Origin: Cyclina sinensis
Taxonomy: Eukaryota; Mollusca; Bivalvia; Venerida; Veneridae
Reading direction: 5' to 3'
Length of the DNA: 64,000 nt
Assembly: GCA_012932295.1 (NCBI GenBank)
Contig: JAAONU010000001.1
Coordinates: 49,883,134-49,947,133, forward strand
Shown in pieces: positions 10,840 through 24,864 of this stretch. The notes below the pieces were generated by a model. The model was given only the letters and a program-made list of their open reading frames with translations, did not search any database and had not been told where the DNA came from. The translations under genes and the position numbers were made by a program. Numbering within the stretch: position 1 is the stretch's first letter; each line of letters begins with the position of its first letter.

Positions 10840-13800
10840 TAAATTCTGAAGTTGAACAGTTACTGTTATATGTAGCAAATAATGTTCTCATGCGAACTGC
10901 CGAATCGAGTATCAATATATGTAGTAAGTCGGATTGGTCTAGTATGCATCGCTGTTTTCCGTCTGATTAAGATCAATTTCCTTCTGAGAATGAGGTAAAT
11001 TATTTTTTTAAGTAAACTGGGTAAAGCATGGCGTGTTTTCTTCATCATATCAAGTTGCAAGGCCCAATGAAAAAAACCCAAAAAGCAAGGTTAGGTATTT
11101 CACAACAGATTAGATTTTGTAACTGAAATGCTTTATTTAATGCATCGTCTCGTCTTTGTAAAATGTCTGATACATACGGGTACTTCGTCTTTTGATGTTA
11201 AGTGTTATTTTATGTCTTTAATTAACTTCTGTTAACGTCGGTGGTCTTCTTATATCTAATTCGTGTGCACGGTCAAACATAACATATACAAATCATATCA
11301 GTCGTAATAAAAATCAGAAGTCTTGTAGCGTGCCGTGGCTTCTCTGATCATTTCGTGCAACAGACATGAAAAGAGTTACAATTTATCAGGCCAACCAGGT
11401 CAAGGTGAAACTATAATAACATAATAATATAATTGTTGCATAGTGTGATTCTTTCACTAAAACAATTTTTGTATGAAAGTTTTCTTTTTAATCAATTTGA
11501 ATGGAGAGAGCGCTTTGAGAAATAAACAGCAAATAAATCCAGGAATGACATAGTAAATTCTCACATGTCAAATTGATACCACATTGTTACTGTCATATGT
11601 TGACTTTTCAGTAAAATTTGTACTAAACAAACATTGTTAATGCTTGTGCGGAGGCACCTACGCATTGTAATATATTTCTATCATGTGAGATAAACATATT
11701 TTTGGTCGTTACTTTTGCTTTTTATTTCGTTTGTTATTACAAAACTCTCACATTGTTGACATTATTGTTGAGTTGTACTGTTTCAGACAATGTAATTCAT
11801 CATATGGATAATACAGTTTCTTTTAAACAGCATAAAACTTATGCAATTTAGTTTTGGTTCTGTCTGACACAAAACTGAAGTTCATAAGTTATATAAAAAA
11901 ATGAATTCCCATCGACTTACCTGAAAACAAATTTTAGAACTATGTTAGGTGCAAAGAGCGGGAGGTTTGAAATAAAAGTATTAAGAATACGTTGCTTGAA
12001 TGGTTATGAAAGCGGTGAAGACATATTCTGTTTGTTATCAGGTACAGGACTCGGTCAAGTAACTCAGTCTCGGTAAACTAGTATAGATCAAGGGTATTTT
12101 GCGACTGAAGTCATTAGCAAATGTTAGTAATTTTTAACATTTCATCAATCAATGCATTGATGACCTATCTATACAAATAAGAGATGAAGTGTTAAGCAAT
12201 CAAGTTAATTTTAATTTTCATGTTTTTTTTTTAAGAACTCGCCTTTTGTTTTTAAATCTGAGCCTCACCGTCCGCCTTATCTTTGAATGGTGACTGTACC
12301 TGCGACCGTTTTAAGATTTTCCCGGTTGTAACATTTTATACTTTCATTTTTTCCAGGAAAGACTGCAACAAAAACTTAGCGGCTTTTATTAAATCGCATT
12401 TAAACCATTTAACATGTTCGTTTTTTTCGAAGACATTGTAGGATAAGTACCCACGGATACTGGATTTTTTTTTTAGTATGCAAAGTGTATTTACTTGATT
12501 TGCTTCTGTCTTCTGAGTAAACAGTAAATTCTAAACGCAGATGCACAGAATGTGATATAGTTGGTTAATTATTTGGTACCTGGCCTTAATTAACAATTTT
12601 GTTTACAAAATGTGTTTAAGAGCTGCATTCCCCACTGCATGTAATCATTTCTAAAGTAACATATTTTACGTACATTTTCGAATAAAAAAACATAACGCAA
12701 CTGCAAAAACACACAGAATTGAAGGCAAATGTAAAATAATATGAATACTTGTATCGGGGATGGACTTATCAGACAAACTGTTGAAAGCTTAAAGATTTCA
12801 TCAGAGGCTTTGAGTTTATAGATAGTGTGCACTTTATTTCAAACTCTATTTTAGATATCATTTCTTAGGCAATAATAAGTCGTACGTAGTTTTCATGACT
12901 TTTACATTTCTTTTTGTGTACAAGCATATTTCAGTATAATCGGAATATAATGAGGCTTCTTTGGACATGAACGACTGCCTATGATATTTATCAAGACGTA
13001 CTTTTCTGATGAAACATAATCATCGGCAATGTGTGAATAAGAACGGTGAGACTTTCTTGGATTATCATTTACTGATTTTGGTTATCAGCAAGAGAATTTC
13101 TGAAAAAAGTTTCTTATAGTTAAACGAATATTGTTGATTCCCTTAAAATAATTGACACAATGGCAGCTAAATGGATCTAAAACCATTTCCCAATAAGTGC
13201 GTTTTATTAAGTAATTTTTTGTTATTTTGCGTTCTTTACCTGTGAAGAAGTTTCAAAGTTCTTTTCCAGAGAATTTTTCTGTAAATCATTTTATAGAAGT
13301 AAAAGTTTGACTGTCAACATTTAATTAAGGAAGAATGACACCTGATTCTCTTCCTTCTCTCTGGTTACTTTCTATGTTACACTTTTTATTTCCTCAGACT
13401 GTTAATCTAATGGAGTTTCGATGTATTTGCTTATGAATCTGCAGACATATTAAACGATGACCAAGCAAGCGATGCTTAGAGCTTAAAATTTATTACCAAA
13501 AAACACAATTAAATGTTTCATGACAATAAGCTCGCAGACTGTACTTCTCTCCTTTTCTATTCGATATTTTAATCGGTAATCGTGCTTAAAGTATTACTTT
13601 TTGATATCTTTTGCATTCACTAACATTGTCTCTACGTTCAAATGAATAGCACCATTTATTGATATCTAAAGTCAGTTTTATATGCTAATATTTATTACGC
13701 GATGGCTTCAGTAGAAAGAATTCCCAATAGGACACAAAATGCGATAGTGTCAGAACAAAAAAGTTCTTAAATCGATTTTAGTGTAGCATGTTGTTACTTT

Positions 13801-16800
13801 CGTCACAGCTTGCTTTAAAAGAAGTCAAAATAAATGTATCTGAAATAAAAAAATAGAACTATGTGAATTACCCAGTGAAATAAAATAAGTCTCTAAAACG
13901 TTTACCAACTTCCTTTAGGAGATTTTCAGTCCTATAAAATCAAAGATGAAGATGTACTGTGTTCAATCTTTTTAATACACTTTGTCTGAGTATTCCATTA
14001 ACGAAACAATGCTTCGCAACGAAACACTGTTCAAATAACAGCTTCATTATTTGATGTATTATGCTCTCCCCTACTCTTCTTAGAGAAGAAACTGGACATA
14101 CTTATCATGAAAACAGTCTAAGACAAATCTGGTGAGCGACTATTTCAATAGAAGGTATTTCTAAACGTTCTAAACTAAAAATTTTCTATCTCAAGTGCTT
14201 TTAAGAAGACATAGAAAAAAGCAATAAGTTATACAATTTCTTATAGATGAAGTTCAAGTTCTCAATATTATATCAAACATAGAAGTTCAAGAGAATACAC
14301 ATTCAGACAGACTTTGAGTTTCTTTCACTTGAAAATCACAACAATTACTATTTTGAGAATAGGCCCTAAGTATTTGAGAAAATTTAATAAATCATGAAAA
14401 TATTATAATGAATTTTTACGTTTTGCAAATGCAAAGTGAAGACCGCTTATTTATCTGTTCATGAATAGAAGACAGGAGAGTTCCCGACGGAACCGTTTCC
14501 CATAATCCTCTATCAAACCCAACGATTGGTTCTTTTTCTCACGAACCCGTGATTAAAATAAAATTAAAGAATTAATTTATTTTTAACTACTTTTTATGCG
14601 CACTGACATAATTCGCCACTTAACAACCTTTATGTGGAATAAGATTTTCCAGCGCCGTTACCTTTAGTAATTCTTTATAGATTTTTCTATCGGGTTAGTG
14701 AAAAAATGTAGTCTACCTATGCAAAAGCATGGATTGTATCCAGTGATTGGTTTGATTGATTTACGCCTGATCATACCCGTTAGTATTTGTAGTTTAAAAG
14801 ATCTCATCTAATGCAACCCAATCTATAAATATTCTTGGAGTGACCTTACAACAGATATATATATATATATGTTCTTTTCATCTTGATAGAGAATAAGAAT
14901 CTTCGAAAGGCTGTGCCTTAAGTGTTGTTGGCAAAAATAAATTATGATGCTTTCATTTAAATGATTCTTAAACATTTCTAAAATTTTAATGGAGTAAAAA
15001 AAGGTTAGTATTGTCAATAAACTGTTCCATGGAACAATACTTGAAGTACACCTCAAGAAAAAGTGCTATATTGATCAACCAAAACTAAATTCAAAAGTGA
15101 ACAGTCATTTGAAATTAATATCATTTACAATGATAAGTTACACGATACTGTTGACTATTATTTCTTTCCTTTGATGAACGAGATTATATCCTGACGTGGT
15201 AGAAAAGCAACATAAAAGGTAATGACAGGCTAAATCATGCTGACGCTCATAACGAAACTAAAATGTGCCTGTCCACTAATATGTACTCTGTTGCCAATCT
15301 AAAGTCTATACAAAAGTGCACGTACCCATTAAACTTTATTTGGAGAACCAACCCAACTAACTTAAACGAGTTGCTTCATGATTTATTTATGTGGTAAATT
15401 AGCATGTTGTTAGAAATCTAACTTATTCGTGATGTCCATGGATTCGATGTTTAGTTTGAGGTGAAAAGAAAACAAGCTAAGGTTTTAAACATTTCTTTTA
15501 TTACGTCCCTGAAGAGACATTATGCAAAATGGTAGATAGGTCTCGGCGACTACATTACCAGTTTTATTGCCTTTTGTAAATTAACGGTGCTTATTACCCT
15601 TCTGCTTGATTTATTATTGTTCTTGGTCTCGCTAGGTCATTCATTTAATAATAAGACATGCTAATATGGAAGAAGGAAATGCACTGATTGACAATCGACA
15701 ATGTATAAACCTGTATAACCGAGCATGCACAATTCGCTTCGTCTTCTTTTGTTTTTGTTTTTGTAAAATATAATGCGATGAAGATTTCCATGTACAGATG
15801 GTTATCATGTAAGATTTGTTTGTCTTATACCTGAGCCTTGAATGCCTTCCTAGTATGTTTCTCACATGCTATATCAATAGCGAAATGATCTATAAGCTAC
15901 ATTCAAAGAAATAGCTTGTCAAGCTCAAAATTTGGTCTGTTATGCAGAAATAAGTTCGTTCTAAGTCTGTTTTTATTCTTCATGTCGATCATGATTTAAA
16001 GCTAAACATGATTTCAGTGTAATATCTACAAATCTCAAATTAGAATACACCATTAGGGTTAGAGCACATTTAGTTTTTTCCCGTTAAAATCTCGGCTTAA
16101 TCGTTTTAATGAAAATATCTTCTTACTTAAACATTAAAAAGTTGTAATTAAAATAATTTATGCTGTAACAACTCCAGATTTATCCATAGAACATTTTGAA
16201 TCGTTTTCTTGCCTGTTTCAATTTAAACATTTTTTTTGTAGTGGTCATTCTATTTGTCTTCCAGTCCTCAATCTTCTGTATAGTATCGAAATGATGTTCA
16301 GCACTTAAAGTTCTTTTGAATAACAGCTAAAGCTGTAGTCCCAAATACAGAAATTTAATCCTTCGCTGTCCTATACAAGATTTTCCAGCTGCACAATTCT
16401 CGTTACATGTAAGAGATTGCACAATTCATTTTGTTCTCTCGTGCCAATTGCTGAATCACATTTCTGTAAATGTGATATATCAGATTAGTCTAGAATGCAC
16501 CAATGTTTCCCGTCTAATTAAGATCAGATATATATATAGGATGAGATGGATTTGTTACGAAAATCAGATATAGTCACACAGGGTGTTATACTGAGCAATG
16601 CAGACTGTATTCAACTATTGAAGTAGTTTTAGGTCAGACGACAGAAAATAGCAACTAATTTAGTTCTAGGCTAATAATTAATTGGAGACTTTATTATAAG
16701 AAGAAGAAGATGGTATCTTTAATTATCTCATAAACAATTGAATTAATAGCCAATCTAAATATGTCTTCCCAATAAATTGATCGCGGTTGCCTTTTTTAGA

Positions 16801-18830
16801 AGTTAAATGCTTACCGAAGTAAACCAAGATTTATCTGACATTAATGTTAATAGATATTCTCCGAGACTGTGTTGATAGGGCTTGTTTATAAATAATTTTT
16901 GTTAAACTTTTGTAAAACTCTCAAAAGAAAAACAATTTGTCTAAATGATTTCTTAATGACATTTTTTTCGGTGGACATAACAACAACAACATCAACAACA
17001 AATAAAAACAATATCAACCAAAATACTTGTATAGCTGAAACTCATGCCACTAAGTGAATTGTTTTCATTTAGTAATGTAGATCCTTCCTAATTATCTTCT
17101 TATCTACGAGACGCTGGTTTAGAGTTGGCACTGATGTTATAGCATCATACTTTTGTATAAGAACATGTATTTATTTGTAATTACTTTTCTCGATAGAAAC
17201 CCTCGGACGATATTTTTTATAATTAACATTTCTTCGTGTTTTCAGACAATGAAAATCAGATATAGTCACGAAAGGTGTTATATTGTGCTTTGCAGATTAC
17301 ATCATGCCAGGCTACAGGACAGTTGACCATAACGCATAAGATACAGTCTCATTGACTGAGGTGTAAATAACAATACTGAAAATCCAGATTATCAAGAAGA
17401 TAAAATTGAAAGAGTCGCCTTCATATCTAACCGTAGTTAGATCGTGTACTTCAGTCAAATTGTTTATTATGAAGACTTAATTATAGGAAGAAGAAAAGAA
17501 GAAGAAGAAAGTAGATCATATTGTCTTATTAACCATTGAATAAATGGAATCTAAATGTCTACAAAGTAAACAAATGCGTTTGAGTTTTTTGAACTTAAAA
17601 TACTTATCGAACATAATCAAGCTTTTATCTGACATAAATAAAAATAAATTTTCCTTGATTGTGTTTACAGGGCTTATTTATGAATAAACTTTGTTTTTTG
17701 TCTTTAAAGAAAAAAACAAATCTGTTTAGGTCTAAATGTTTTCTCGAATAAATATTTGTTTAACTTAAGTTCATACAGTTTAGTGGATTGTTGCCATTTA
17801 GCAACGTAGACCCTTCCTCATTATTTTCTTATCTACAACACTTTTGTTAAGGGTTGTAAATTGGTATTGATATTACAGCGTCTAACTATTGCTTTTATAA
17901 GAAAAATAAACATATACTTTTACGACAGAAACTCTCACGCCCTTCTAGTTTTATCCATTTAACGGTTCCTCAAAGTCTCCGACATAAACACTTGTAGAGT
18001 TCTTTTGTTTACTTTATGGGACAATCAGAATACCTTGATTACTTGAATACCAAAGCAGTATTATCAGCATTGATTTGTAACTGTAAGCAACTCTCAGATT
18101 CACGCAACAGTGCAAGTTATAATAATCACAAATATCTACACTATTGTGACATTTTCAGCAGTGTTTGGAGTTAAACCGACACACTTCGTAGCAGTTGAAA
18201 CAGCAAACGAAACGACAAAATGGTATCAGACCTCTCCATAATGCATAGTGATAATCATTATGTAGTTAAAATATATATTTCTATAATTCCTCATGGCTGC
18301 ACTTTTGACGTCATATGGTTTAAAAACAGTTTGCTTTAATTATACAAGCTCATTTGATATGATCTTTTATTGTGTAATATCTAAAGCCGGATCTAATGCA
18401 CAATTCAACGTCTCGAAGCAATGGTGTGCAGAACATTGGGGACAATTTTCTTTGATCAACTTTGAAATGTCCTCTTTGCTTTTTTACGCTATATATCAAG
18501 CCGATATTTGCGTATAAATCGGCCCTTGATGATCTTTTTGCATCCATTCTCTTTGTTATTCATATTAGCCATTATCACAGAATGCACGCACCAGAAAAAA
18601 GTCCCCGTCGAACATATAACAACATTACGTTGTAGGAATCATTAGATGATAGAATGACATAAATTTCTAAATATTTATGCACAATTTGATATTTTATTCC
18701 GTTTGAGTACAGAAAACAGATCAATACATTGCATAATTACAGGTCTTTTACAATGATTTTGTATTGTAATGGAAACGTTATTCTACTCTCAAAATTAACC
18801 CAACAACTACCATAGATTAACAAAAGACCG
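10840..18830 (+). repeat. Segmental duplication, copy A (about 8 kb)
   Basis: Colinear anchors are shared with 20,240-27,990 in the same order and orientation: 10,893-10,998 with 20,322-20,432; 11,740-11,850 with 21,490-21,600; 13,970-14,075 with 23,960-24,050; 15,330-15,400 with 24,865-24,935; 15,640-15,720 with 25,225-25,305; 16,370-16,480 with 25,985-26,090; 18,150-18,230 with 27,330-27,410. A 33-bp stretch near 17,085 is identical to one near 26,523. The copies are clearly diverged, with indels. No intact ORF is conserved between them, so the ancestral block looks non-coding or its genes are too diverged for me to see. Edges are approximate. Confidence 0.85.
16555..17900 (+). repeat. Internal tandem duplication inside copy A (about 0.7-kb unit)
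   Basis: The run from AAATCAGATATAGTCAC (about 16,559) through a GAAGAAG tract to CCTTCCTAATTATCTTCTTATC (about 17,085) is repeated from about 17,250 to 17,840 with divergence (AAAATCAGATATAGTCAC, GAAGAAG, CCTTCCTCATTATTTTCTTATC). Copy B has a single version (about 26,160-26,560). This is a gain in A after the main duplication, or a loss in B. Confidence 0.75.
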
Positions 18831-19060
18831 AGGAAATAGATTATCAAACGTTTGTCTGGACAGAACTTAATTTTTTGGAGTTATTCTATCAGATGCATGC
18901 TTACGCATAATTCCCTAAATACCCACCGTATGAGACACGTCTTAAACAGGTAGAATATTATCAGATAAAATTCAAAACTTATTTGACACATTATATGCTA
19001 AGCATCTCGTGTAATATGAAGTATAAAAATATACCAATAAGATTTTTTTAATCATGAAAA
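18831..19060. other. Spacer, nothing recognised
   Basis: Short AT-rich spacer after the end of duplication copy A. Confidence 0.4.
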
Positions 19061-19790
19061 CAAGAGCATCGCAGAACAGATGCAATATGCCTAGGCTGCG
19101 AACTGATGATGCCTAGCAACATTTGACAGGACACTGCACAAATATTTGCAAATCTTCATATTCAGGAAGAATATTTTTACAACACTGCGTTGAAACAACA
19201 CTTCAAGACTCCTATCAATATACCATAAAATATCAATATACCCAAGATTTTTAAGACGGGAGAAAATTCAAAAATACGACCTCACAGAGACATGTTTCTT
19301 GCACAATTCACTTCTACTTCTTCTTACCATATCTCTTTAAGTTTCGAAACAATCGCTTTCATAATGTTCAAGTCCCAAAAATAGGAACAGGTAGAATCAT
19401 GGTTTTTGTGCACTGCACTTTTACTTCTTGCTATCTATCTTTACCTTTAGTTTCAAGACAACCATTTCTTAATGTTCATGTTATACTCCGGACAAAAACT
19501 CATTATAGACATTAAAGATGGGGAGATTACTCAAACACTGCATAAGGTAGAGTTATACACTGCACTATATTTTAAGTTTTACATCAATTCACTTTATAAT
19601 TTAAAATTATGCCCAGGACACAAAATTTTTAAGAGGGGAGATGATTCAAAAATTGGACCAGGTAGAGATACGGTTCTTGTGCACTTTGCATTGCTAGGCG
19701 GTTGGTGCCGTTTGGTGAAGGTTCGAAGACCACTGTGTACTTGATTATTTTTATTTATTTTAAGAAAGCACTGCAAGTTTGAAGTCATAC
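19061..19790 (-). mobile_element. Helentron-like non-autonomous element, decayed
   Basis: The + strand begins AAACAAGA followed by GCATC-8 nt-GATGC (19066-19083). On the minus strand this is a GCATC/GATGC hairpin directly followed by TCTTGTTT, the same 3' terminus seen at 44,203, 47,788 and 62,271. The body contains diverged repeats (ACAATTCACTTCTACTTCTT and GCACTTTTACTTCTTGC; TTCAAAAAT with GAGACATG or GAGATACGG; TTTAAGTTTCGAAACAA and TTTAGTTTCAAGACAA). The 5' end (near 19,790) is not clearly defined. An open frame at 19,472-19,744 lies within this repeat and is not called. Confidence 0.6.
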
Positions 19791-20239
19791 ACGGACAGAA
19801 TGAATATTAATTAGGTACAAAATCGATAAATTTGTACGTGATAATTAATTTTCTTCAGAATATGCACCATTAGAAAACATTTAGCGGGAATAATTTCGAT
19901 AATTTTCGTCCAATTATTGCCTCAAGAAGTTTCTTGCAAAAAAGAACAGACTGATAAAATTCTGAGTTAAATTATATTTCTCTGGAACATTCTGCTTTTG
20001 ACATGAGCAGTTGTATCAGTTAGTTAATAATGTTATTGAGCCGATTCTGCTGAAAAATATAAAGCTTTAATTGTTATGTCTAAAAATGATTTTCATGGAA
20101 AATGTGAGAGCAGGGCAAAATCTGTGATGAAAAATATGAGAGAAAAGCAAAATGTCCAAAATGTAGCATTTTGCTAGCTGTATGGTATTATGGTAGACTT
20201 TCCAGAAAGTCTATAATATCTTGCTTTATAATTATGAGA
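19791..20239. other. Spacer, nothing recognised
   Basis: AT-rich spacer before duplication copy B. Two similar short phrases (GAGCAGGGCAAAATCTG and GAGAAAAGCAAAATGTC) sit at about 20,108-20,160. No gene was seen. Confidence 0.4.
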
Positions 20240-22062
20240 AAATATTTTTTTCTGGACGCCATTATTACTCAAATTGAACAGTTATTCGCACAAGTTCCAA
20301 GTTACAAATTATTTTCTTATGCAAACTGCTGAATAGCATATCTGTAAATGGAATAAGTCGGGTAAAACTAGAATGCATCGCTGTTTTTCCGTCTGATTAA
20401 GATCAATTTCCTCCTGAGAACGAGATGAATTTATTGTTTAAGTAATAATAAGAAATAATAAATCCTAGTGTAACGTAGATTAAATCACGGATAGGAGTGC
20501 AGATACATAATAATTAGATCACGAGCCAGTTAGGGCGAATGTCTAATCTAACGCATTTGCACGACTACCCGTGCCCTCACGGCTATGAACCATTTCGTTT
20601 CTTACACGTTTCAAACTGATTTTTAAGAATCTATGTTTTAGTAGGCGGAGCCAAGTAATGTTTTTCTGTTGATGGCTTTTCATTTTTGCACTGCGTATTG
20701 AAAACTTTCGAATCAAGAGACAATTAAACGTCAAAATTTAACATTTAAAAAGGGGGCGTCGGTCATATGGGCAACCGGTACCGACGATAAATAAACTCAA
20801 ATAGATAGACAGATAGTTGACGGTAGTAGATTCACTGTCTGGTTTCTTGTATACATATAGAACTGGTCGGCGAATTGTGTTAGAATTGGTATTACACAAC
20901 AAATAGGAATTGGTAACTGAAAAGCCGTGTTATTTATCGAGTCTTCTCTGTCGTTTTTCTTTGTCTTCAGTTACCCTCTTTTAACGTTGGCAGTCTTCTT
21001 GTATCAGATTTTTGTGCATTGTGAAACACTTCATGTACAGAAGAAATTTTAAAATAATCGTTACAAAAATCAAGAAAGCCTTATAGTGTGTCGCAGCTTC
21101 TCATTTCGTCCCACAGACATAAAGAGATTTATACATAGGTCAACCAGATAAAGATGAAACTGTAGTCATATTTTTTGCATACTTGACTTAAATAATTAAT
21201 GTATGGGCGTTATATGTCTTGAATCAATTCGATTAGAGACATGTCAACACTGTGTCTTAACAACTTCCTTGAAGATGTAAGCAAGTAATTGATCCTGAAA
21301 TGACATATTGAATAATCACGTGTCAAGTTAATACCACATTGTTACATTCGTTTGGTCAGTGTCATTTTGTTGAGTTTTCAGTATCATTTGTGTTCTAATG
21401 TTACGGAGGCAGTGTATTATATATATTTTATCTTGTGAGATAAACATATTCTTCTTTGCTGCTAATTCTACTTTTATTTCGCTTGTTATTACAAGTACAA
21501 AACATTCTCACAGTGTTGACATGATTGATGAGTTCAATGTTTCAGACAATGTAATTCATCATTATTTATGGATAATTCAGTTTCTTTTAAGCAGCCCACA
21601 TATTCGGTTTATTGTTGGAACTGTCTGACACAAAACTAATATCGCTAAAATGCATTCTTACATGAAAGCATGTTATAGAATTATGATATGTACAAAAAGA
21701 TGGTTTGAAATACAGTATTCATAATGTGTTGCCTTAGTGTGTTATGAAATCTTTGAAAAACACTTTTTCTGTTTGTTATCAGGTGTAGGACTTAAGGTTT
21801 CACAGATGTAGTAAAGTTGTTAAGCTCAAGGATATTATTTTTATGAATGAAGTGAAAAGTAATTATTGGTATTTTCAAAATATCTAAACAACAAATGCAT
21901 TAATGACCTTTCCATACAATTTAGAGATAAAGTAATGACTTAAACACCCACGTTAGTTTCTATTTTCATTTTCTTTTTCTTTCTTTCTTTTTTTTGAGTG
22001 GGGGTAGTACTCGCCTTTTTTGAAATCTGACCCTCACCGTCTGCCTAAATTGTAAGATGACA

Positions 22063-22748
22063 ATGCCCCCGAACGTGGTTCTTTGACCTTTTGAGCTGAG
22101 AAACAGTCATTCAGGGGTCAAGGTCAAATAAATATAGGTCAGTTGGAAGGTCTTATCCAAAGGGGGTTGTGTCCAAGTATGAAGTAATTCCATTTACTTA
22201 TAAGGAAGTTATGGGCAATGTTAAAGTTTTTTGGACATTTGGATCTTCAAGGTGAAGGTCATTCAGGGGTCAAGGTCAAACAAATATAGGTCAATGGGAA
22301 GGCCTTGTCCAAAGGGGTGTTGTGTTAAGTATGAAGTGTATCCACTTACTAATTTGGAAGTTATGGCCAAACATTAGTTTTTGGACAATTGGATATTCAG
22401 GGGTCAAGGTCAAATAATTAAAGGTCAGTGGGATGGTCTTGTCCAAAGGGGTGTTGTGTCCATGTATGAAGTAAATCCACTCGCTAATAAGGAAGTTATG
22501 GGCAATGTTGAAGTTTTTGGACAATTTGATCTTCAAGGTAAAGGTCATTCAGGGGTCAAGGTCAAATAAATATAGGTCAGTGGAAAGATCTTGTCCAAAG
22601 GAGTGTTGTGTCCAAGTATGAAGTAAATCCACTTACTAATAAGAAAGTTATTGCCAATGTAAAAGTTTTCGGACGGACTGACGGACGGAATGACTGACGG
22701 ACGGACGGACGGACAGTTCAAAATCTATATGCCTCCCTTTGGGGGCAT
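22063..22748 (+). mobile_element. Non-autonomous element with 152-bp tandem core and GACG microsatellite
   Basis: The element starts ATGCCCCC (22063) and ends GGGGGCAT (22748), short inverted termini. Inside are about four copies of a roughly 152-bp unit (GGGGTCAAGGTCAAATAAAT start near 22,114, 22,266, 22,398 and 22,551; the second is about 20 bp shorter). A GACGGACGG microsatellite follows at about 22,674-22,712. A tandem core next to an ACGG-type microsatellite between fixed ends is the published layout of 'pearl'-type bivalve elements. Assignment to that family is by structure only. Confidence 0.8.
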
Positions 22749-24434
22749 AAAAATCACAAAGACTAGTCGAAAACAAAATAAATAGTTGTATCGGGGGAGG
22801 ACTTATCAATCAGCCGAATGGTTGAACGCATAACAATTAGGTTTTGCATTTTCATCAACATTTAGCGTACTACATTTCAAGTTCTATTTTTGAAAAGATA
22901 TGTTAAGTAATATTAAGTAATATTAAGTCGTGCACGTTTTACAAAAATATTTCGTATGATTTGTATACGTTTCTATACAAATATATTTCAGTATAATCGA
23001 AGATATAATGCCATTCCTGTTGAGATGGACAATTACTAGAACTGATATTACTAAAGTTATCAAGTCACATTTTTCATATTGTATATAATCATCGGCTATT
23101 TCTGTGTAAGAACAATGGCACATTCTTGGCTTAATAACTCTTGAGGTTGGTAACCACCGAGCTAATTAATTTTTTAAAGCCATTCTGACATAAGTATTTC
23201 ATAATTATAGGAATTTGTCGATTCCCTTCATGGACAGCAATAGGAAGGTAATACTGTTTCCACATTAATGCATGTCATAGATGAAATTTGCATTCTATAA
23301 TTTTATCTTTTAAGAAAAAACTTCCAAAGTTCTTACTCTTTAGTTACTTTCTATTATTTTGTAATCAGTCTGGTAATCTAACAGCGTGTCCATTTATCTG
23401 CTTATAAATCTACAGACATTTGTAAAAGATGCATAACGAAGTAATGCGTAAAGTTTAAAATTTATTCACAATAGCACAATTGAGTCTCATAACGATAAGC
23501 TTGCAGACTATCGGAGATTTTTTTTGTGGACGTCGTCTTTCCTTTTCTACCCGATACTTTAATGGGTGCTCATGCCTAGGTTATCAGTTTTTGATATCTT
23601 TTGTACATAAATCTCACAATTTCAGCGTCAGAATGAGTAATATTACTTACTGATATCTCAACTCGGCATTCATATTCAGTAGAAAGAATTCCATGTTGGG
23701 ATATAAACTGTGAAATTGTACACCCTAAAAATATTCTTAAAACAATTTTTGTATAGACAGTTATTATTTCTATCACTGGCTACTTAAAAATATCCCGTTT
23801 AATGTATCAAACTTTCCCATTTTTGAAAGTTAATTGAACGTAGTGGATTGTGAAATGAAATACATTTCTGAAACGTTTACTTGCTTCCTTTGGGAAATTT
23901 TCATGGCTTTAAAATCAGAGATAAAGTTTTATCTTGTTCAAAACATTTCATACATTGTAGTTTGTCTAAGTATTCCATTAAAGAAACAATGCTTTGCAAT
24001 GAAACACTGTTCAAGCACCAACTACGGTATTTGATGTATTACGCTTTCTCAGTAATCTTAGTCAATTCTGGAGACCAACTATTGCAACAGAAAGCATTTC
24101 TTAGACTCCAGATTACTAAAACACTTCTATTCCAAGTGTTTTAAGAATATCTAGAAAACAGCAGATAAAGCATATTTTTACAGACTTGTTAAGTTGATTT
24201 AAATATAATTTTAGTTGATATATTACACGAGATAAAGAATGTCCCCTTGATTTAAAGAACGAGGCGGTATCCACAAACAATAAAACATGACCTATTTATC
24301 AAATTATGTGGTTGGAGAAATTCATACACGGTATTGATACTTTTGAATCATGCTGAATCTTTATCTGACGTAAATAACGAAACTAAAATGTACGTGTTCA
24401 TTGTCCAGACAGAAGAAGTACACATGACCATTAA

Positions 24435-24864
24435 AGAGGCTGTACTCCAGATTTGACATAAAAATTTTTTTTTCATAAATTATATATTTAGATGCCGTGA
24501 GATTATAACAACATAATATTTTACTTCAAAACTGAATATAAAAGTCAAAATAGAATAAAAAAATATTTTCGCTCCAGCCTGATTTGAACTCTGGACCCTC
24601 ATGTTAACAAAATATAGCCAACGCTTTTACTGTCACCACCATCGCCGCATGTGCTATTACAGATATTTACTTTAAATCTTACACGATATAGTTATACCGT
24701 CGCGTTACGGTATAGCACTTTGACAGGGAAAAAATCCATTTATAATGTAATTATTTGACTTATTTTTTGTCAGTAAGTTATTTTTTAAGCATTAGTCATA
24801 AATATTACAAGAAATTTATTATACAAGAAAACTTTCTTTTTTTGTCATCTGGAGCACAGCCCCT
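24435..24864. mobile_element. 430-bp MITE with TTAA target duplications
   Basis: The left end reads AGAGGCTGTACTCCAGAT and the reverse complement of the right end reads AGGGGCTGTGCTCCAGAT, each flanked by TTAA (24431-24434 and 24865-24868). The paralogous site in duplication copy A (about 15,327-15,350) reads CCATTAAACTTTATTTGGAG with no insert, which directly shows the insertion and its TTAA duplication. TTAA duplication suggests piggyBac-type mobilisation in trans. No coding capacity. It contains a tRNA-like sequence. Confidence 0.92.
24575..24660 (-). repeat. tRNA-like (SINE-derived) segment inside the MITE
   Basis: On the minus strand a box A-like region (TGGTGACAGTAAAAGCGTTGG, split here as TGGTGACAGTAA and AAGCGTTGG; 24619-24639) precedes AACATGAGGGTCCAGAGTTC, with a box B-like GAGTTCAAATC at 24581-24591. 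This resembles the tRNA head of invertebrate SINEs. I see no closed cloverleaf, so it is not called as a functional tRNA gene. Confidence 0.6.

Noticed and set aside
18293..18547. Overlapping ORFs on both strands in copy A, with a CTPLLRDVEL-like stretch also seen in copy B on the minus strand
   Set aside because: The frame around it is broken in copy B, so the similarity is the DNA duplication and not a maintained protein.
22381..22569. ORFs within the 152-bp tandem core
   Set aside because: Repeat-derived, frame not maintained between units.
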